Shown here: positions 46,801 through 57,446 of the stretch, piece after piece
Position numbering within the stretch: position 1 is the stretch's first letter
Layout: each line of letters starts with the position of its first letter
Source of the DNA: Lunularia cruciata
Lineage: Eukaryota; Streptophyta; Marchantiopsida; Lunulariales; Lunulariaceae
Length of the DNA stretch: 64,000 nucleotides
Direction of reading: 5' to 3'
Assembly (NCBI GenBank): GCA_948567375.1
Contig: OX419761.1
Span: 8,496,501-8,560,500 of the forward strand
Made by a program: the position numbers and the translations under genes
Notes under the pieces: generated by a model
What the model was told of the DNA's origin: nothing
The model's database searches: none
The model's input: only the letters and a program-made list of their open reading frames with translations

Positions 46801-48645
46801 TACATGAAGAAGGGTGTAGATTACATGGTGATTTTGGAAGACAAGGAGGCTCTCAAAGCTTTTGAGGAGCTCAAGCAATCCCTTGTTGTAGCTCCAATTC
46901 TTGCTAAACCTGATTGGAGTAAGCCTTTCATCCTCTACACTGATGCTTCTAATGTAGCTATAGGATGCACTCTTAGTCAATTAGACCAAGATGGGCATGA
47001 TCATCCAATAGCTTATGCTAGTAGGCAGATGGTTTCAGCAGAGAAGAACTACTCTGTCACAGAGAGAGAAGGGTTGGCAGTGATCTTTGGTCTCAAGAAG
47101 TTTAGACACTACTTGATTGGAGGGAAAGCCACAATTGTCACGGATCACAAGGCTTTGAAGTACATCTTCAACAAGCCTAATGTTGAAGGGAGACTAGCAA
47201 GGTGGATGATACTCTTGTCTGAGTATGACTACACAATTGAGGATAGGCCAAGAAAGAAACATGCAAATGCTGATTTGTTATCTAGAGCCTATGATCATGA
47301 TGGAGATGAGCCAATAGATGATTCCTTCCCGGATGAGGAGCTCATGACAATCTCAGTCACTCAAGAGATTCCAATGGAGTACAAGGAGATTGTGGATTTT
47401 GTGACAAGAGGTAACTATCCAGAAGGGATGCATGCTAGGGAGAGGAAGGCCCTTGCAGCAAGATCTAGACCTTACACAATGGTGGAGGATATTCTTTTTC
47501 ACCAAGGAGCAGATGGTCTACTTCGAAGAGCAGTGGGTAAGGAAGAGTCTATCCTACTCATAAAGGAGTTTCATGAAGGTTTAGTATGTGGAGGACACTT
47601 TGCAGGAAAGGTGACTGCTTTCAAGATTCTAGATGCAGGTTACCATTGGAGAGGGATTTTCAAGGATTGTCTTGATTATTGCAAAACTTGTCATGTTTGT
47701 CAAGCTTTTGCTAGAAAGTCTACATCCACTCCACCACTTAGATCAATTCCATTGCTAGGACCTTTTGAGAAGTGGGGAATTGATTTTGTAGGACCTCTCA
47801 ATAGAACCCCAAGGAACAATCGGTACATTGTGGTAGTTACTGATTACCTTACCAAGTGGGTTGAGGCTAGACCATTGAGGGACAAGAATGAAGATGAAGT
47901 GGGTAGATTTCTTTATGAACGCATTATCACTAGGTTTGGATGCCCTTTGGAGTTGGTTTCTGATAGAGGAGGAGAGTTTACAGGAAGCATTACTACAGCC
48001 ATGCTACGACATTTCTCTATCACACATAGAGTAACTACATCCTATAAGCCAAATTCCAATGGCTTGGCAGAGAGAACCAATCAGACCTTGTGCATGATGT
48101 TGGCCAAAGATGCAGAAATGGAGGGGGCTAAACATCATTGGGACAAGAGGATTCATGCAGTTTTGTGGGAGTATAGGACAACCATGAAGACTTCCACTGG
48201 ATATTCTCCATTCCAATTGGTGTATGGTATTGAGTCTACCTTACCTATTCACTTTGATCTTCCTACCTTCCAAAGCATTCATAGGAGATTGAAGAAAGCA
48301 CAAGGAAGTGATGCAGGGAAGTCAAGGAAGGATCAACTCATGGAGTTGGAAGAGGCAAGAGCAGTTGCTATGGTTCGAGTGGAGCAAGCCCAAAGGAAAC
48401 AAAAGGAGAGCTATGACAAGAGGCAAGGCAAGAAGAAGGTGGAGCCTTTCAAAGAAGATGATTGGGTAATGTTGTTTGATTCCATTCGATTCAAGAGAGT
48501 GCAAAAGAAGTTTTTGCCTAAGTACTTTGGACCTTTCATAGTAGAGAATGTGTGGGACAATTACACCTATGACCTCAAGGAGTTGGGAGGAAGACACTTT
48601 GATAGGATTAACCATGATAAGTTGAAGATGTACCATAGAAGGTAG
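43819..48645 (+). CDS. Gag-pol polyprotein of intact A element
   Basis: One 1608-residue frame codes for the whole polyprotein, with no frameshift between gag and pol. In order: capsid-type gag (about 1-180), CCHC knuckle 282-295 (CFGCGGRGHIQRNC), protease with the loop ALVDGGSAVN (D502; D-G-G in place of D-S/T-G), reverse transcriptase from about 753 with FIDD at 891-894, and RNaseH with YTDAS (D1042). Integrase has a zinc region (H1252, C1291, C1294) and catalytic D1322, D1382, E1418 (35 residues between the last two). A GPF motif near 1568 is close to the end; no chromodomain follows. Products would form cytoplasmic particles, copy the RNA and insert the DNA. All key residues are present, so activity is plausible. 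Confidence 0.96.
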   Translation: MGKLPVFFGKDGEDVEAFVRDFKRACIGNNERRKNEWASLLPDFFEDAALTWYESEYQKRERREGEEESWETLTSALIENFLPDESYERLMSEVTFLKQGDGEKVRVYVERVEKLESRFRIVLRKGGDDVETTMIGIGAMLTKNFVGGLRPQIRSKVRYEKPSSKVEAIKIAIRMEESLEGDESDLVVKEVVHPPQGYKYGGTSDTLVTRVAPQVVVAPILAPPPKDPLQTITEQLADLKINVVQLWEKREVDQNVGRGPRSYGNYPYRGGQPANNFNDRNCFGCGGRGHIQRNCPNSTYHGGRGYEGANRGKEGGSETQVAPNPNKGKGIASIDVVESKYEKGECSNSKGLNLELLAQEKKRARFAEDVHSSQGFTSSKDTPMSTRSTRTSTPSTTKTPRKKLGMEDFLISKQQWNYNVLEDVGSHKANITVGQLIALNPTLRKELRGGLSSTRSKKKKKAKVPVSMGVVDAKPAPWEACEYASKIDVRVNGHNIKDALVDGGSAVNAMSERLMKKLGMIPSRPSTFMVSMANKQQVRPVGVMDKVVVSVMGVQNLMTFQVLKDSSYDLLLGRPWLRAARTTDRWHKGYLRIGPSNHRVTVPVTNTTNTSHSNTPSSNYWESDSEEGASGVDTSMEEETSTEEDESESDSDVYSLCAMDFSPKPEVLKDPNKSPLTLEEVERRLSTLKYGPNVTKEEKVRFEEIFRKFIHVFAFSYKDLKEVTLEEHKIEVESHARPIRQKQRRISPPISLVVKEEIDKLKEAGFIFEVENSEWVSPIVIVKKKNGKLRVCVDYKKLNAVTKKDYYPLPFIDEILEEVAGHERYSFGDGYSGYNQIKIAPEHQQLTTFTTPWGTYAFKVMPFGLCNAPATFQRFMNKVFEPFIGKFVRDFIDDFCVYGSKEEHFEHLIKVLQRLDEANASLNPEKCIFGCEEGLLLGHIISKDGIAVDPEKVRKISDLPFPSSLTKLRQFLGMVGYYRRFIFSFSNKAYALTIYMKKGVDYMVILEDKEALKAFEELKQSLVVAPILAKPDWSKPFILYTDASNVAIGCTLSQLDQDGHDHPIAYASRQMVSAEKNYSVTEREGLAVIFGLKKFRHYLIGGKATIVTDHKALKYIFNKPNVEGRLARWMILLSEYDYTIEDRPRKKHANADLLSRAYDHDGDEPIDDSFPDEELMTISVTQEIPMEYKEIVDFVTRGNYPEGMHARERKALAARSRPYTMVEDILFHQGADGLLRRAVGKEESILLIKEFHEGLVCGGHFAGKVTAFKILDAGYHWRGIFKDCLDYCKTCHVCQAFARKSTSTPPLRSIPLLGPFEKWGIDFVGPLNRTPRNNRYIVVVTDYLTKWVEARPLRDKNEDEVGRFLYERIITRFGCPLELVSDRGGEFTGSITTAMLRHFSITHRVTTSYKPNSNGLAERTNQTLCMMLAKDAEMEGAKHHWDKRIHAVLWEYRTTMKTSTGYSPFQLVYGIESTLPIHFDLPTFQSIHRRLKKAQGSDAGKSRKDQLMELEEARAVAMVRVEQAQRKQKESYDKRQGKKKVEPFKEDDWVMLFDSIRFKRVQKKFLPKYFGPFIVENVWDNYTYDLKELGGRHFDRINHDKLKMYHRR

Positions 48646-48684
48646 AGAGACCTTCACTTTGAGGACAAAGTGAAAACTTAGTCC

Positions 48685-48693
48685 GGGGGTAAA
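48685..48693 (+). promoter_or_regulatory. Polypurine tract of A
   Basis: GGGGGTAAA directly before the 3' LTR, preceded by aacttagtcc. The same sequence precedes the LTR at 14874 and, on the minus strand, at 30413. It would prime plus-strand DNA synthesis. Confidence 0.65.
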
Positions 48694-49372
48694 TGTAACA
48701 CCCATTTGTGCATGTGTGTGGTATTGTGATATTTAGCTTGGTATTACAAGTACTTAAGAGATATTATTTATATAGAGATAAAGGATGGTTCTATATTAGT
48801 CATGGTTAGCTAAAGTTAGTCATAGCTAAGATAGATGGGACCTTACTTTAGAGGAAGTAGAAAAGATGAGCACCACTATTTTGGATTTTAGTGTGTTGAC
48901 TTGGTATTATTCCTAGGTGTTTGGCTTTGGGGAAAGAGTTGAGAACTCTTGGGCCCGCAAGCCTTTTTGTTTTGGATTCTTCTTTAGTCCAAGGATAGCC
49001 CATGTGAAGGAATCCTTGCTTTAGTGGTTGGGTCAAGATAAGGGGAATATGCCCATGTGAATGGATATTCCTTTCTACTTTTTGACTTTACTTGACTTTT
49101 AGTCTAGTAACTTGAGTTACTACGGTAATTAGTAACTTTGGTACGTAACTATTTCACAAGTATATAAACAAGGAGTGAGGAGGTACTCATCATCCTTTCA
49201 TTTGCAACTATCTCTCTCTCATTGAGTTCTCTAGTGAGCAATGTCTTGAGTCTTGGAGTGTTAGCCTTGGAGGAGTATGATGGAGTTGGGGTTCCTTGCC
49301 TTCTTAGTCCATGGTGCGCTACCATAATAGCCATCAGAGGTTCATCCTGAGTGAGAGACAGGCCGGCTCACA
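48694..49372 (+). repeat. 3' LTR of intact A element
   Basis: 679 bp, no difference seen from 41571-42249. It is followed by the GATC duplication and then B LTR sequence. Confidence 0.95.
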
Positions 49373-50895
49373 GATCGGACTTGTCAAGTGAGAAACTTGA
49401 AGTAAGGAAACTTTGCCTTGGGGTGATCAACTTAATGCAAAGATGGAGTAATAACCTTCCTATAGGTGCGCCACTCAAAGAACATACAATCAAGGAAATG
49501 GCTAAGTCATGAGCGAGATAAAATTGATAGTGACACTAGGAACGCATGCAAATTATCAAGTGAGAAGTGATGAGGAATCAACATACATTGTAACACTATA
49601 AGGATAAGCCTTTGTCAAGGAACTTTTAAAATGTGGTGCAAGTATCTTGTGCCTCTTAGTGGTCATCCTTAAGGAATGCATATTATCAAGCTAGCCAAGA
49701 GTTTTATTTGAAAGAATGTTAAGGGAGTGAGGATTTCACATCTAGGAGAATGGATATTTTTCTAGAGACAAAGAGTTAGAGATTGCATGATGCCAATGAG
49801 GTTAGAATTAGTAAAGTCAAAGTTAGATCAAATTAGTAGTATTTTGAAGGAGAAAGTTTTGATTTGATGCAAAGTAAGTGAAGTAGGAGTGCAAGTGTCT
49901 TTGGGTGAGTTACTTGAGACATTAGGAGAGAGTGGGATAGAGAATAAAGATGTAAATAGATTAGTTATGATTTCAATTTCAGTTCTGATTGAAGAGATGA
50001 TGGAATTAGTGCGAGGTTTATTATTGATAGATAAGTCCAAAGCACATGATACAAAGGAAGTTACCTTGGGTGTAGAAGAGAAAGTAGAAGTAGACATCAG
50101 ATTGGATTTGTAACCGATTTGAGATTTAAACCAATAGATATGAAGAAGTGGGTTGCTATTTTGGATCTGGAGATTGCTAGGAAATAGTTGATAACTATTG
50201 AAGTGCTCTACTTATTTAAAGAAAGCATTTGCATTGTGTTGTTGTTCAGTATTCATATTTCTGAAGTTGATTTACCCTAAGTGCTATAACTTAGTGCTTA
50301 ATGTTTCAGCTTAATTTTGAGTATCAATCTTGTGTGTGTATGTGAGTGTTTGAAGAAGTTTGAAGTGCAAGTCAGTGAGCTTGTTGGATGTTAGTTTTCC
50401 CTAGTGTTGATTTTCATTTTGTATGTTTGATCTTGAGTGGATAGCAATCAAAGCAATGTCTTGATAGATCCGTGAGGAATTGTAGTGTTCATAGTATTCT
50501 ACAATTGTGAGTTCTACATTGGATTGATGTAAAGCAACTCTATTCAAGGAAATTGTGCCTTCAGTAGAAGATAAGAACAGAATTCCAAGGCAAAGTCATT
50601 TCATAGTGAAGTATCCTTCTTTGTGAGAACTGAATCATCACAATCAAGATTGTTTTGTAAAGATCTGAAGTATTGTGTATAGGTGACATGTAATTGTGAT
50701 GAGACTATAAATTCAGTGCTTGTTACTCTCTCTTGGGTGTGGTTTCTACCTACTAAGATAAAGACATGACCAAGAAGAACTAAATGTTACATTTTACTTT
50801 GTATTTGACTATTTTTGAATTGTATCTTGGTGAGAACAAACTATTACTTGCTGATTACCGCAAAAGTGGTACTTAATGGGTTGTCACATGATTTT

Positions 50896-50913
50896 TGGCG
50901 CTATTGCTAGGGA
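50896..50913 (+). promoter_or_regulatory. Primer-binding site of B element (tRNA-Asp-like, decayed)
   Basis: TGGCGCTATTGCTAGGGA, seven bases after the LTR end. It matches the tRNA-Asp complement except for C-to-T and G-to-A type changes. It identifies 50888 as the end of a 5' LTR. Confidence 0.75.
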
Positions 50914-51628
50914 TACAAATATTGAGAATGGAATAATACAAAGCCAAATCTCATACTGAGTGTACAATCAATCTAAATGTCTACATCAAGAGAACAAAGG
51001 GAAGAGAGGGCTTGTAAATGAACTTTGCAATGTGAAGAAGAAGAACGCCAGAAGAGCCCAACCACAAGTGAAGCATCTAAGAAGGAGGTGTTGGATCTAC
51101 AACTTCTTCATGAAATTCAAGAAGCCGTGCAAGAGCTTGAACAAAAGAAATGCCAAGTTGGGTAGCAAGGCTACTTTGCATCTTTGAATGCTAAGAAGAA
51201 AAATGATGCAAGTGGACAAACATATTCATTATGACCCAATACACTAACTTCCTCCAAAGCTGTCAAGGAAGCCAGGTTTATAAAAAATTCATTTGTGAAA
51301 AGACAACACAAATCTTGATGGAAGAAGAGTTTCAAGACCTCTTATATGCAATTCCTTGACTAGTTTGAAGGGATCCTAAAGAGAAATTGAGGATATTGAA
51401 CCTCTTTCTCCAACTTGAGTCGAAGTCAACTTACCTATAGATGAAGAACCTATCAACAAAGACCAAACTTTGAACTTGGTAAATTGGAACCCTTGGGCTG
51501 ACCAAGATGCACAATTACTAGCCAATACCTTAGGTCCACCAAATTCTACACTACCATAGCCTACTCCACCAAGTTATAAAATGGCTTTGTTACCAGTCAC
51601 ATGACATGCATATTAGAAGTATAAGGGG

Positions 51629-52590
51629 ATGAAACAAGATGAAGAGCATGATGAATTTATCAAGGAATTTGAAGTCATCTCCTTTGCCAACAAGGAGCAT
51701 GACTTTGCTGACTGGCTGTGGATTTTCCCAAGCCTGCTCCAAAAGAAAGCTAGGAGCTGGTACACGCATGGGATCCAAAAGGGGTTCAAACCAGCCGTTT
51801 GGGCAGACTTGAGAGACAACTTCTTGGAACAATTTTGGGAAGTTGACTATAATACAAGTGTCTTCATGGCACTCAATGATCTAGACTAGGGGAAGAAAAA
51901 AAGATTCAGAGATTATTCTGATTGATTCATGGCCTTATTGAACTGAGTGCTGAAGCAATCCGATATGATGGGTTACTCCATTGCCTAAGCCATCACCTAG
52001 TTGCTTGGTGGTTGGTCAATCAAAATCAAAATCAAAATCTTTGCCAAGGAGAGAAATATGACTTCCATGGACAAAGTACTCAAATGTGTTGCCTTATATG
52101 AGGTGGCACACTCCCACTCTTTTGGTAACCAAAGAAATTGAGAGAAGAAAGGCAAGAAGTCCAGACAAAGAGCTTCTTGCAGTACATCCCCTTCTTTGGG
52201 TAGAATCCTCCTTGTCTAATGAGGTGTAGCAAATCAATTGGGTTCCATGGTAGGATCAAAATGATGAAGAAGAAGATTTGTACCAAACACAAGAGGTACA
52301 GCCTCAAGCAAGCACATTGTATCAAGGTCCAAGGTATGGACCAAGGGAGTATAACAATAATGAACTTCAACAAAGACCACTAATGGGCAACCAAAATAGG
52401 CCTCAAAATGTTGCATCGGGAGCAGGTTATAATTGTGGCTCTATGGGCCATTGGTCTCTGAATTGTCCTAAGCCAAGGCGTCAGGTTGGGTATGTTCCTC
52501 TTTGTAGAATTTGTAAAGGTTTGGGCCACATGGGAAATCAGTGCCCTCAACCACCCAACCCAAAGCTGCCAGTAAAGTATATATAGAATC
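51629..52590 (+). pseudogene. B element gag remnant
   Basis: Capsid region 51629-51889 (DEFIKEFEVISFANKEHDFA; KKARSWYTHGI) is followed by broken frames. At 52278-52586 come two zinc knuckles in a row, NCGSMGHWSLNC (first cysteine missing) and CRICKGLGHMGNQC. Tandem knuckles separate it from family A gag, which has one. Stops at 51887 and elsewhere break it. The segment 50914-51628 is leader with only short frames. Confidence 0.7.
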
Positions 52591-53013
52591 TAGCTTAGAA
52601 CGACACACTCCAATCAAAAGAGGATACTAATGTAAATTGTATAACTCTTGAGGAGAAGAGACCTCAAGAACAAAGTCCCGCTTCAAAAGGAGAGTGGCCA
52701 AACCTCAAAATTTTGAAAGTTGAGACACACTCAAGAAAGAAGAAGCATGATCCCAAAGAAGTGAGTACTACTTCTTCATCTTCACAAAAGGCAAAGAGGT
52801 TGTGCCTAAAAGCTATCTTGTCTATGAAGGAGGAGAAAATTCTAGTGAAAGTCAAAGCTAAAATCTTGCAAAAGGAAATCCACAAAGCAATATAGACAAC
52901 TCAAGAGATGAGCCTGAAGGAAGACCAAAGACAAAACCTCCAACATTTGTGGCTGATATCCAATCCAAAGTAAAGTATTTGATACAAGCCAAGGTGGGTA
53001 AACTCAAAGTACC

Positions 53014-53535
53014 TTGGGTCCATACCACAAGTACTCAAATCACCATTCTCAAGAGACGAAAGTAAGGTCAGAGCACGGTGAGACTTTGAACCCAACTTCA
53101 AAAGAGAAGAAGGTGAAGTTGAGGAGACTACTCCAATATGATATTGTGGCAGATCTGGTGTCCACACATGCCAATGCCACATTCAAGCAATTGTGGGAGG
53201 ACAACAAGTTGTACAAGAAGTAGTTGAGTTTGGCTCTCAAGAAAGTAACAATGATGACCAAGAGAGACTTACCAATCATTTATCATATTGAGCAAGAAGA
53301 TTTTGGATCTACCAAAGTTGATGCGGAGATCATGGGTTGCATGATCACATCAATACCCATTGATTTGGGGTCCAATGTGAATGTCATGACAAAAGATACC
53401 ACACATCATTTGAGGTATCATACATTTGAACCTATGCTCCAAATCCTAAAATTTGCAGATCAAACCAAGAGACGACCTTTGGGCATGTTTTCAATATTAC
53501 CACAATCATTGGAGGAGTGCTCTCCAAGTTGAATT
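53014..53535 (+). pseudogene. B element protease region
   Basis: The pre-protease motif YDIVADLVSTHANATFKQLW (53014-53223) is followed by the protease loop SIPIDLGSNVNVMTK (53224-53532; D-L-G). These two blocks in this order are usual in plant non-chromoviral Ty3/gypsy polyproteins. A stop separates them. The acidic region to 54130 has one further open piece (53711-53902, YLECYKVEVEDEDP) that I cannot assign. Confidence 0.6.
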
Positions 53536-54129
53536 ACATTGTGTTGCGGCCAATAACCAAAACTGGTTATCCACCATTGATTAGTTATATAGCGCTCAAG
53601 TTGTAGTGGATTAGCACTAGCAGAAGCTACAATTCATTGACATATCAAATAAAGAGCAAAAGCTAGTGATTGTGAGTTAAACAAAGGCTCCCTACCTTGG
53701 AGAGACAACTTTGTTAGAAGATGAGGATGAATGCAAAGATTCATTGTCTTTGTCTTCCAAAGACTTTGATGAAGAGGTCCAAGTCAATTACTTGGAGTGC
53801 TACAAGGTAGAGGTTGAAGACGAGGACCCATATGACATTGCCTTGGGAGGATGGGATTTGGAAGAAGGAGGTTTGAACCCCATTTGGATGGAGTTAAGCT
53901 GATTCAGCCATGTTGAAGGAGTCATCAACCCCAATGACTATCAAGATGTAGTTCTAGCCAAAGGAAAAAAATTGAAATTTTCAAAGGCAATCACTTTGGA
54001 GGAGTTGACAAGATACATTGCCTTGTTTATAGAGTACCATGATTTATTTGCCTGGTTGATTGGTCAAATGCCAAGTATTCCATGACAATGTGGAGAATAT
54101 TAAATTAATCTGATTGAAGGGGCAATGCC

Positions 54130-55340
54130 GGTTTGTCAAAGACAGTATCAATTGAACCTGAAGTACTTGCTCTTGGTAAAAGATGAAATTGATGAGTACT
54201 TGGGAGTTGGAATAATTTTTCTAGTCTTGAGCAGTGAGTGGATTTCCCCCATTGTCATTGTTTAAAACAAGAACAATGGGAAGATTCAAGTGTGCAAGTG
54301 AGTCATCCTTGTTATAGTTTTCTTGATGGACTTTTAGGCTATAATCAAGTATCCATCTGAGAAGAAGACAAGGATAAACCACATTCATTACCAATTTGGG
54401 CACATTCATTGACAATCAAATGCCTTTTGGGTTGTGCAATGCTCCTACTGCTTTCCAGAAAATGATGAATGCAATTTTTAAAGATTTACTATGAAAATTT
54501 ATGGAAGTGTTTATAGATGACTTTTGTGTGTTTGGTCAAATAGAAGTACATGTGGATTACCTTCACCAAACTTTTGAAAGGTGTCATTTTGCTGGCTTGT
54601 CACTACACCTAGAGAAACACTTCTTTGCAATGAAAGAAGGCATTCTTTTGAGGCATCGGATCTCAAGCTGAAGTATTGAAGTCAATGTCAAGAAGGTGAA
54701 AGTGATCTTAGCTTTGGAATCCCCTAAAAACATTCAGGAGTTAAGGGCCTTCTTGCATGTTGGATACTACATGCAATTTGTATCAAATCATGTGGTGCTT
54801 GCTACACCACTAACAAACCCTTTGAAGAAGTCTAAAGACTATTTGTGGGAAGTAGATCAAGAAAAGGCTTTCCAAGTGTTGAAGAAGAAATTGGTTGAAG
54901 CACTAGTTATGAAGGCCCCAAATTAGAATGTCCCCTTTCATGTGTATGTGGGCACTTTGTCCATGGAAATTGGAGTAATCTTGACTCAAAAGGACAAGAA
55001 GAAGAAAGACTATCTGATCTACTATGCATGCCAACAAATTTCAGTCACAAAAAAGAATTATTTGATGATTGAAAGAGAAGCACTCAGAATTGTATATGCC
55101 TATAATAAGTGTTGCCACTATTTGTTGGGATATGAGTTTGTCTTCTACATGGACCATTATGCATTGCAACATTTGGTAGAGAAGATAGATTTGTTTGGGT
55201 AAATTGGAAGATGGATCTTGTTGTTACAAGAGTTCACATACATTGAACAAGTAAGAAAGGGAGCTTCACATTCAAATAAAAACTTCCTATCTAGGTTAGA
55301 AACTCAAGACCAAGACTTGGAAGTTGATGATTGGTTTCTT
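54130..55340 (+). pseudogene. B element reverse transcriptase-RNaseH remnant
   Basis: Motifs include [47 protein letters not shown], and VFIDDFCVFG (catalytic loop near 54515). The connection domain follows at 54696-54926 (NIQELRAFLHVGYYMQF), and RNaseH at 54942-55202 (KKNYLMIEREALRIVYAYNK; YMDHYALQHLVEK). The section between the fingers and the F-G-L-C motif is shortened. Many stops. It is clearly a different lineage from family A. Confidence 0.75.
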
Positions 55341-55488
55341 GACAAAGAGTTATATTGTTTGATGGCAATGTGAAGTATGAGGTTTGTAGTTGAATATCAT
55401 TATCTACATACTTGCAAATGTCCTGAGGTTGGAGCAGAGAGCAATCTTCCTTAGGAAAATAGGTGACGACAAAGCACTTTAGAGATGC

Positions 55489-56330
55489 TTGGAGGCATAC
55501 AAAGTTGGAGGAGTTATCAAGTACTTACACTCAAAAGAATTGGGAGGACACTATGCCTTGAAGTATACTATAAAGAAAATTCTTTCATTGGGGTATTGGT
55601 GGCCTAAGGTTTACAAGGATACTCACACCCACACTCAAAGTTCTGATGCATGTCAAAGAACAAGAAAGCCAATGACTACTTTGCAATGGCCTTTGAGACC
55701 AATTTTTCCATTGGCCTCATTTGAGAAATGGGGAATTGATTTTGTGGTCTGATTCAACCGGTAATCCAATTTACAAGGAAGAGATACATCTTGGTGTGCA
55801 CTAATTATGCTACCAAGAAAGTTGAAGAGGAAATGATTGCCAATTTTTTCTTTTGCAACATCATTTCACATTACAGATGTCCTCTAGAATTGGTCAATGA
55901 TTGGGGACTCATTTTTTGAACTCCATAATGAATGCATTAACCAATTAAACATTGGAAGACAACTCCTTATAATCCGAAAGCAAATGGACTAACAAATAAA
56001 GCAAATAGATTGTTGTGCAGAATTTTGAATAAGGTGACTATCAACTATGCTTATGATTGGGACACAAAGTTACCTGCAGCTTTGTGGGCATATAGAACCA
56101 TTGAAATGATTACAAAAAAACTCCATATTTCTTGACATACGGATTGCATTGCATAATATTAGTTGAATTTGACAAACAGTCATATTGGATCCTTTGTGAG
56201 GAAAATTTGTTGGAGGAAAGTCAGGGTCTTTGGATCCATCAACTGATGTGGTTAGAAGAGAAACAAGATGATTCAATGCAAACTATGAAGGAAATACAAG
56301 ATCAGCAAAAAATCAAGCATGATAAGTGAA
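55489..56330 (+). pseudogene. B element integrase remnant
   Basis: The zinc region is at 55489-55690 (HSKELGGHYALKYTIKKILS, then a cysteine site and CQRTRKP). The catalytic core follows (SFEKWGIDFVV, first aspartate; RCPLELVND, second). The C-terminal part is at 56132-56329. Frames are broken near 55750 and 55915. No chromodomain was seen. Confidence 0.7.
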
Positions 56331-56588
56331 TAAACTCTGACTGTTTGAGAAGGAGACTTGGTGTTGTTACAATCACAAAATATTTTTTCTAGGAAAGATG
56401 CACTTAAGGTGGATGGGGCCATAGCATGCAATGCACATCTATGAAAATGACTCTATTCAACTTGCAAATCTGGAGGGCAATCCATTTGCCACTTGAGTGA
56501 ACGAGTGGAGAGTTAGAAAATATTGGATTATGGACTTGGACTTGTATAAAGAAACCAAAGCTGGTGTTCATAGGGATGCACGCATTTG

Positions 56589-56600
56589 AGGGAAGGGGTA
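56589..56600 (+). promoter_or_regulatory. Purine tract of B element
   Basis: AGGGAAGGGGTA lies directly before the 3' LTR, marking the boundary between internal region and LTR. Confidence 0.6.
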
Positions 56601-57446
56601 CATGGTACCCATATTTTTTGGTTTTATTGTATCTTAAAAAAGAGGTGTATAGTTGTAGTTGAATTCAACCCAAATGGCAAAGAAAGAAGGAGAATTGTGT
56701 CTTTGGGTCAGACCCAAAGATGCTTACTTTGTGTCAAGAAAAGGAGAACTTAGATTGGATTTGTCAGGTGAGAAACCTGAAAGTAAGGAAACTTTGCCTT
56801 GGGATGATCAACCCAATGCAAAGATAGAGTATCAACTAAATGGATAAGTTGTGAGCAGGATAAAATTGATAGTGACAAGAGGAACGCATGCAAAAGGTGT
56901 GATTATCAAGTGAAAGGTGACTAAAGAATGATTGCACATTGAGTTTTCTATAAGGTTAAGCCTTTGTCAAGGAATTTTCAAAGTCCTATGCTTCTTAGTA
57001 GTTGTCCATAAGGAATGCATATTTCAAAGCAAGCCGAGAGTTCTATTTTCAAGAATCCTAAGGGAGTTAGGATTTGCATCTAAGGGAAGGGATATTTTTC
57101 CAAAGACAAAGAGTTAGAGATTGCATTATACCAAATGAGGGGTTGAAAGAAGAATCCCTCACTCAAAATGAGGAATCCTATGATTTGGAGGTTAGATGTG
57201 GTAGTAAGGATCAAAGTCATGAGTAGACTTTGGATCACCTTTTTGGCCTGGAACTAGAACTTGAGTTTTCCAAGTTTCATGGAAAAAATAGTTCCAAGTA
57301 ATTATGAGAATGGTCCTAAGGAAGAAGGAAAGAGAGCCATCTAGCTCAATGGATAGAGTCAGATTGGAGATTAGTCTTAGGGAAGGGGCTGGTGAGGAGT
57401 CCAGAGTCACATTTTATGGGAAAGGAGAGTTTGTAGAAGATACCAT

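Larger units (their letters stand above)
41571..49372 (+). mobile_element. Intact Ty3/gypsy retrotransposon, family A (7802 bp)
   Basis: Two 679-bp LTRs, TG...CA, flank a 6.4-kb internal region with primer-binding site, leader ORF, one gag-pol ORF and polypurine tract. The target duplication is GATC at 41567-41570 and 49373-49376 (five bases, AGATC, if the last A of the LTR is shared). Read side by side, the two LTRs show no difference. No chromodomain follows integrase, which places it with the non-chromoviral Ty3/gypsy group. Everything needed for autonomous transposition appears to be present. Confidence 0.95.
41415..50888 (+). repeat. 5' LTR of the B element, interrupted by intact A
   Basis: Without the A insertion and its duplication it is about 1668 bp. 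It shares the start and the last ~1.1 kb with long B LTRs but lacks the ORF: at about 49798 the sequence passes from gattgcatgatgccaatgag straight to the end of the ORF region. The element's own 3' LTR keeps ORF sequence at that point. Confidence 0.8.
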
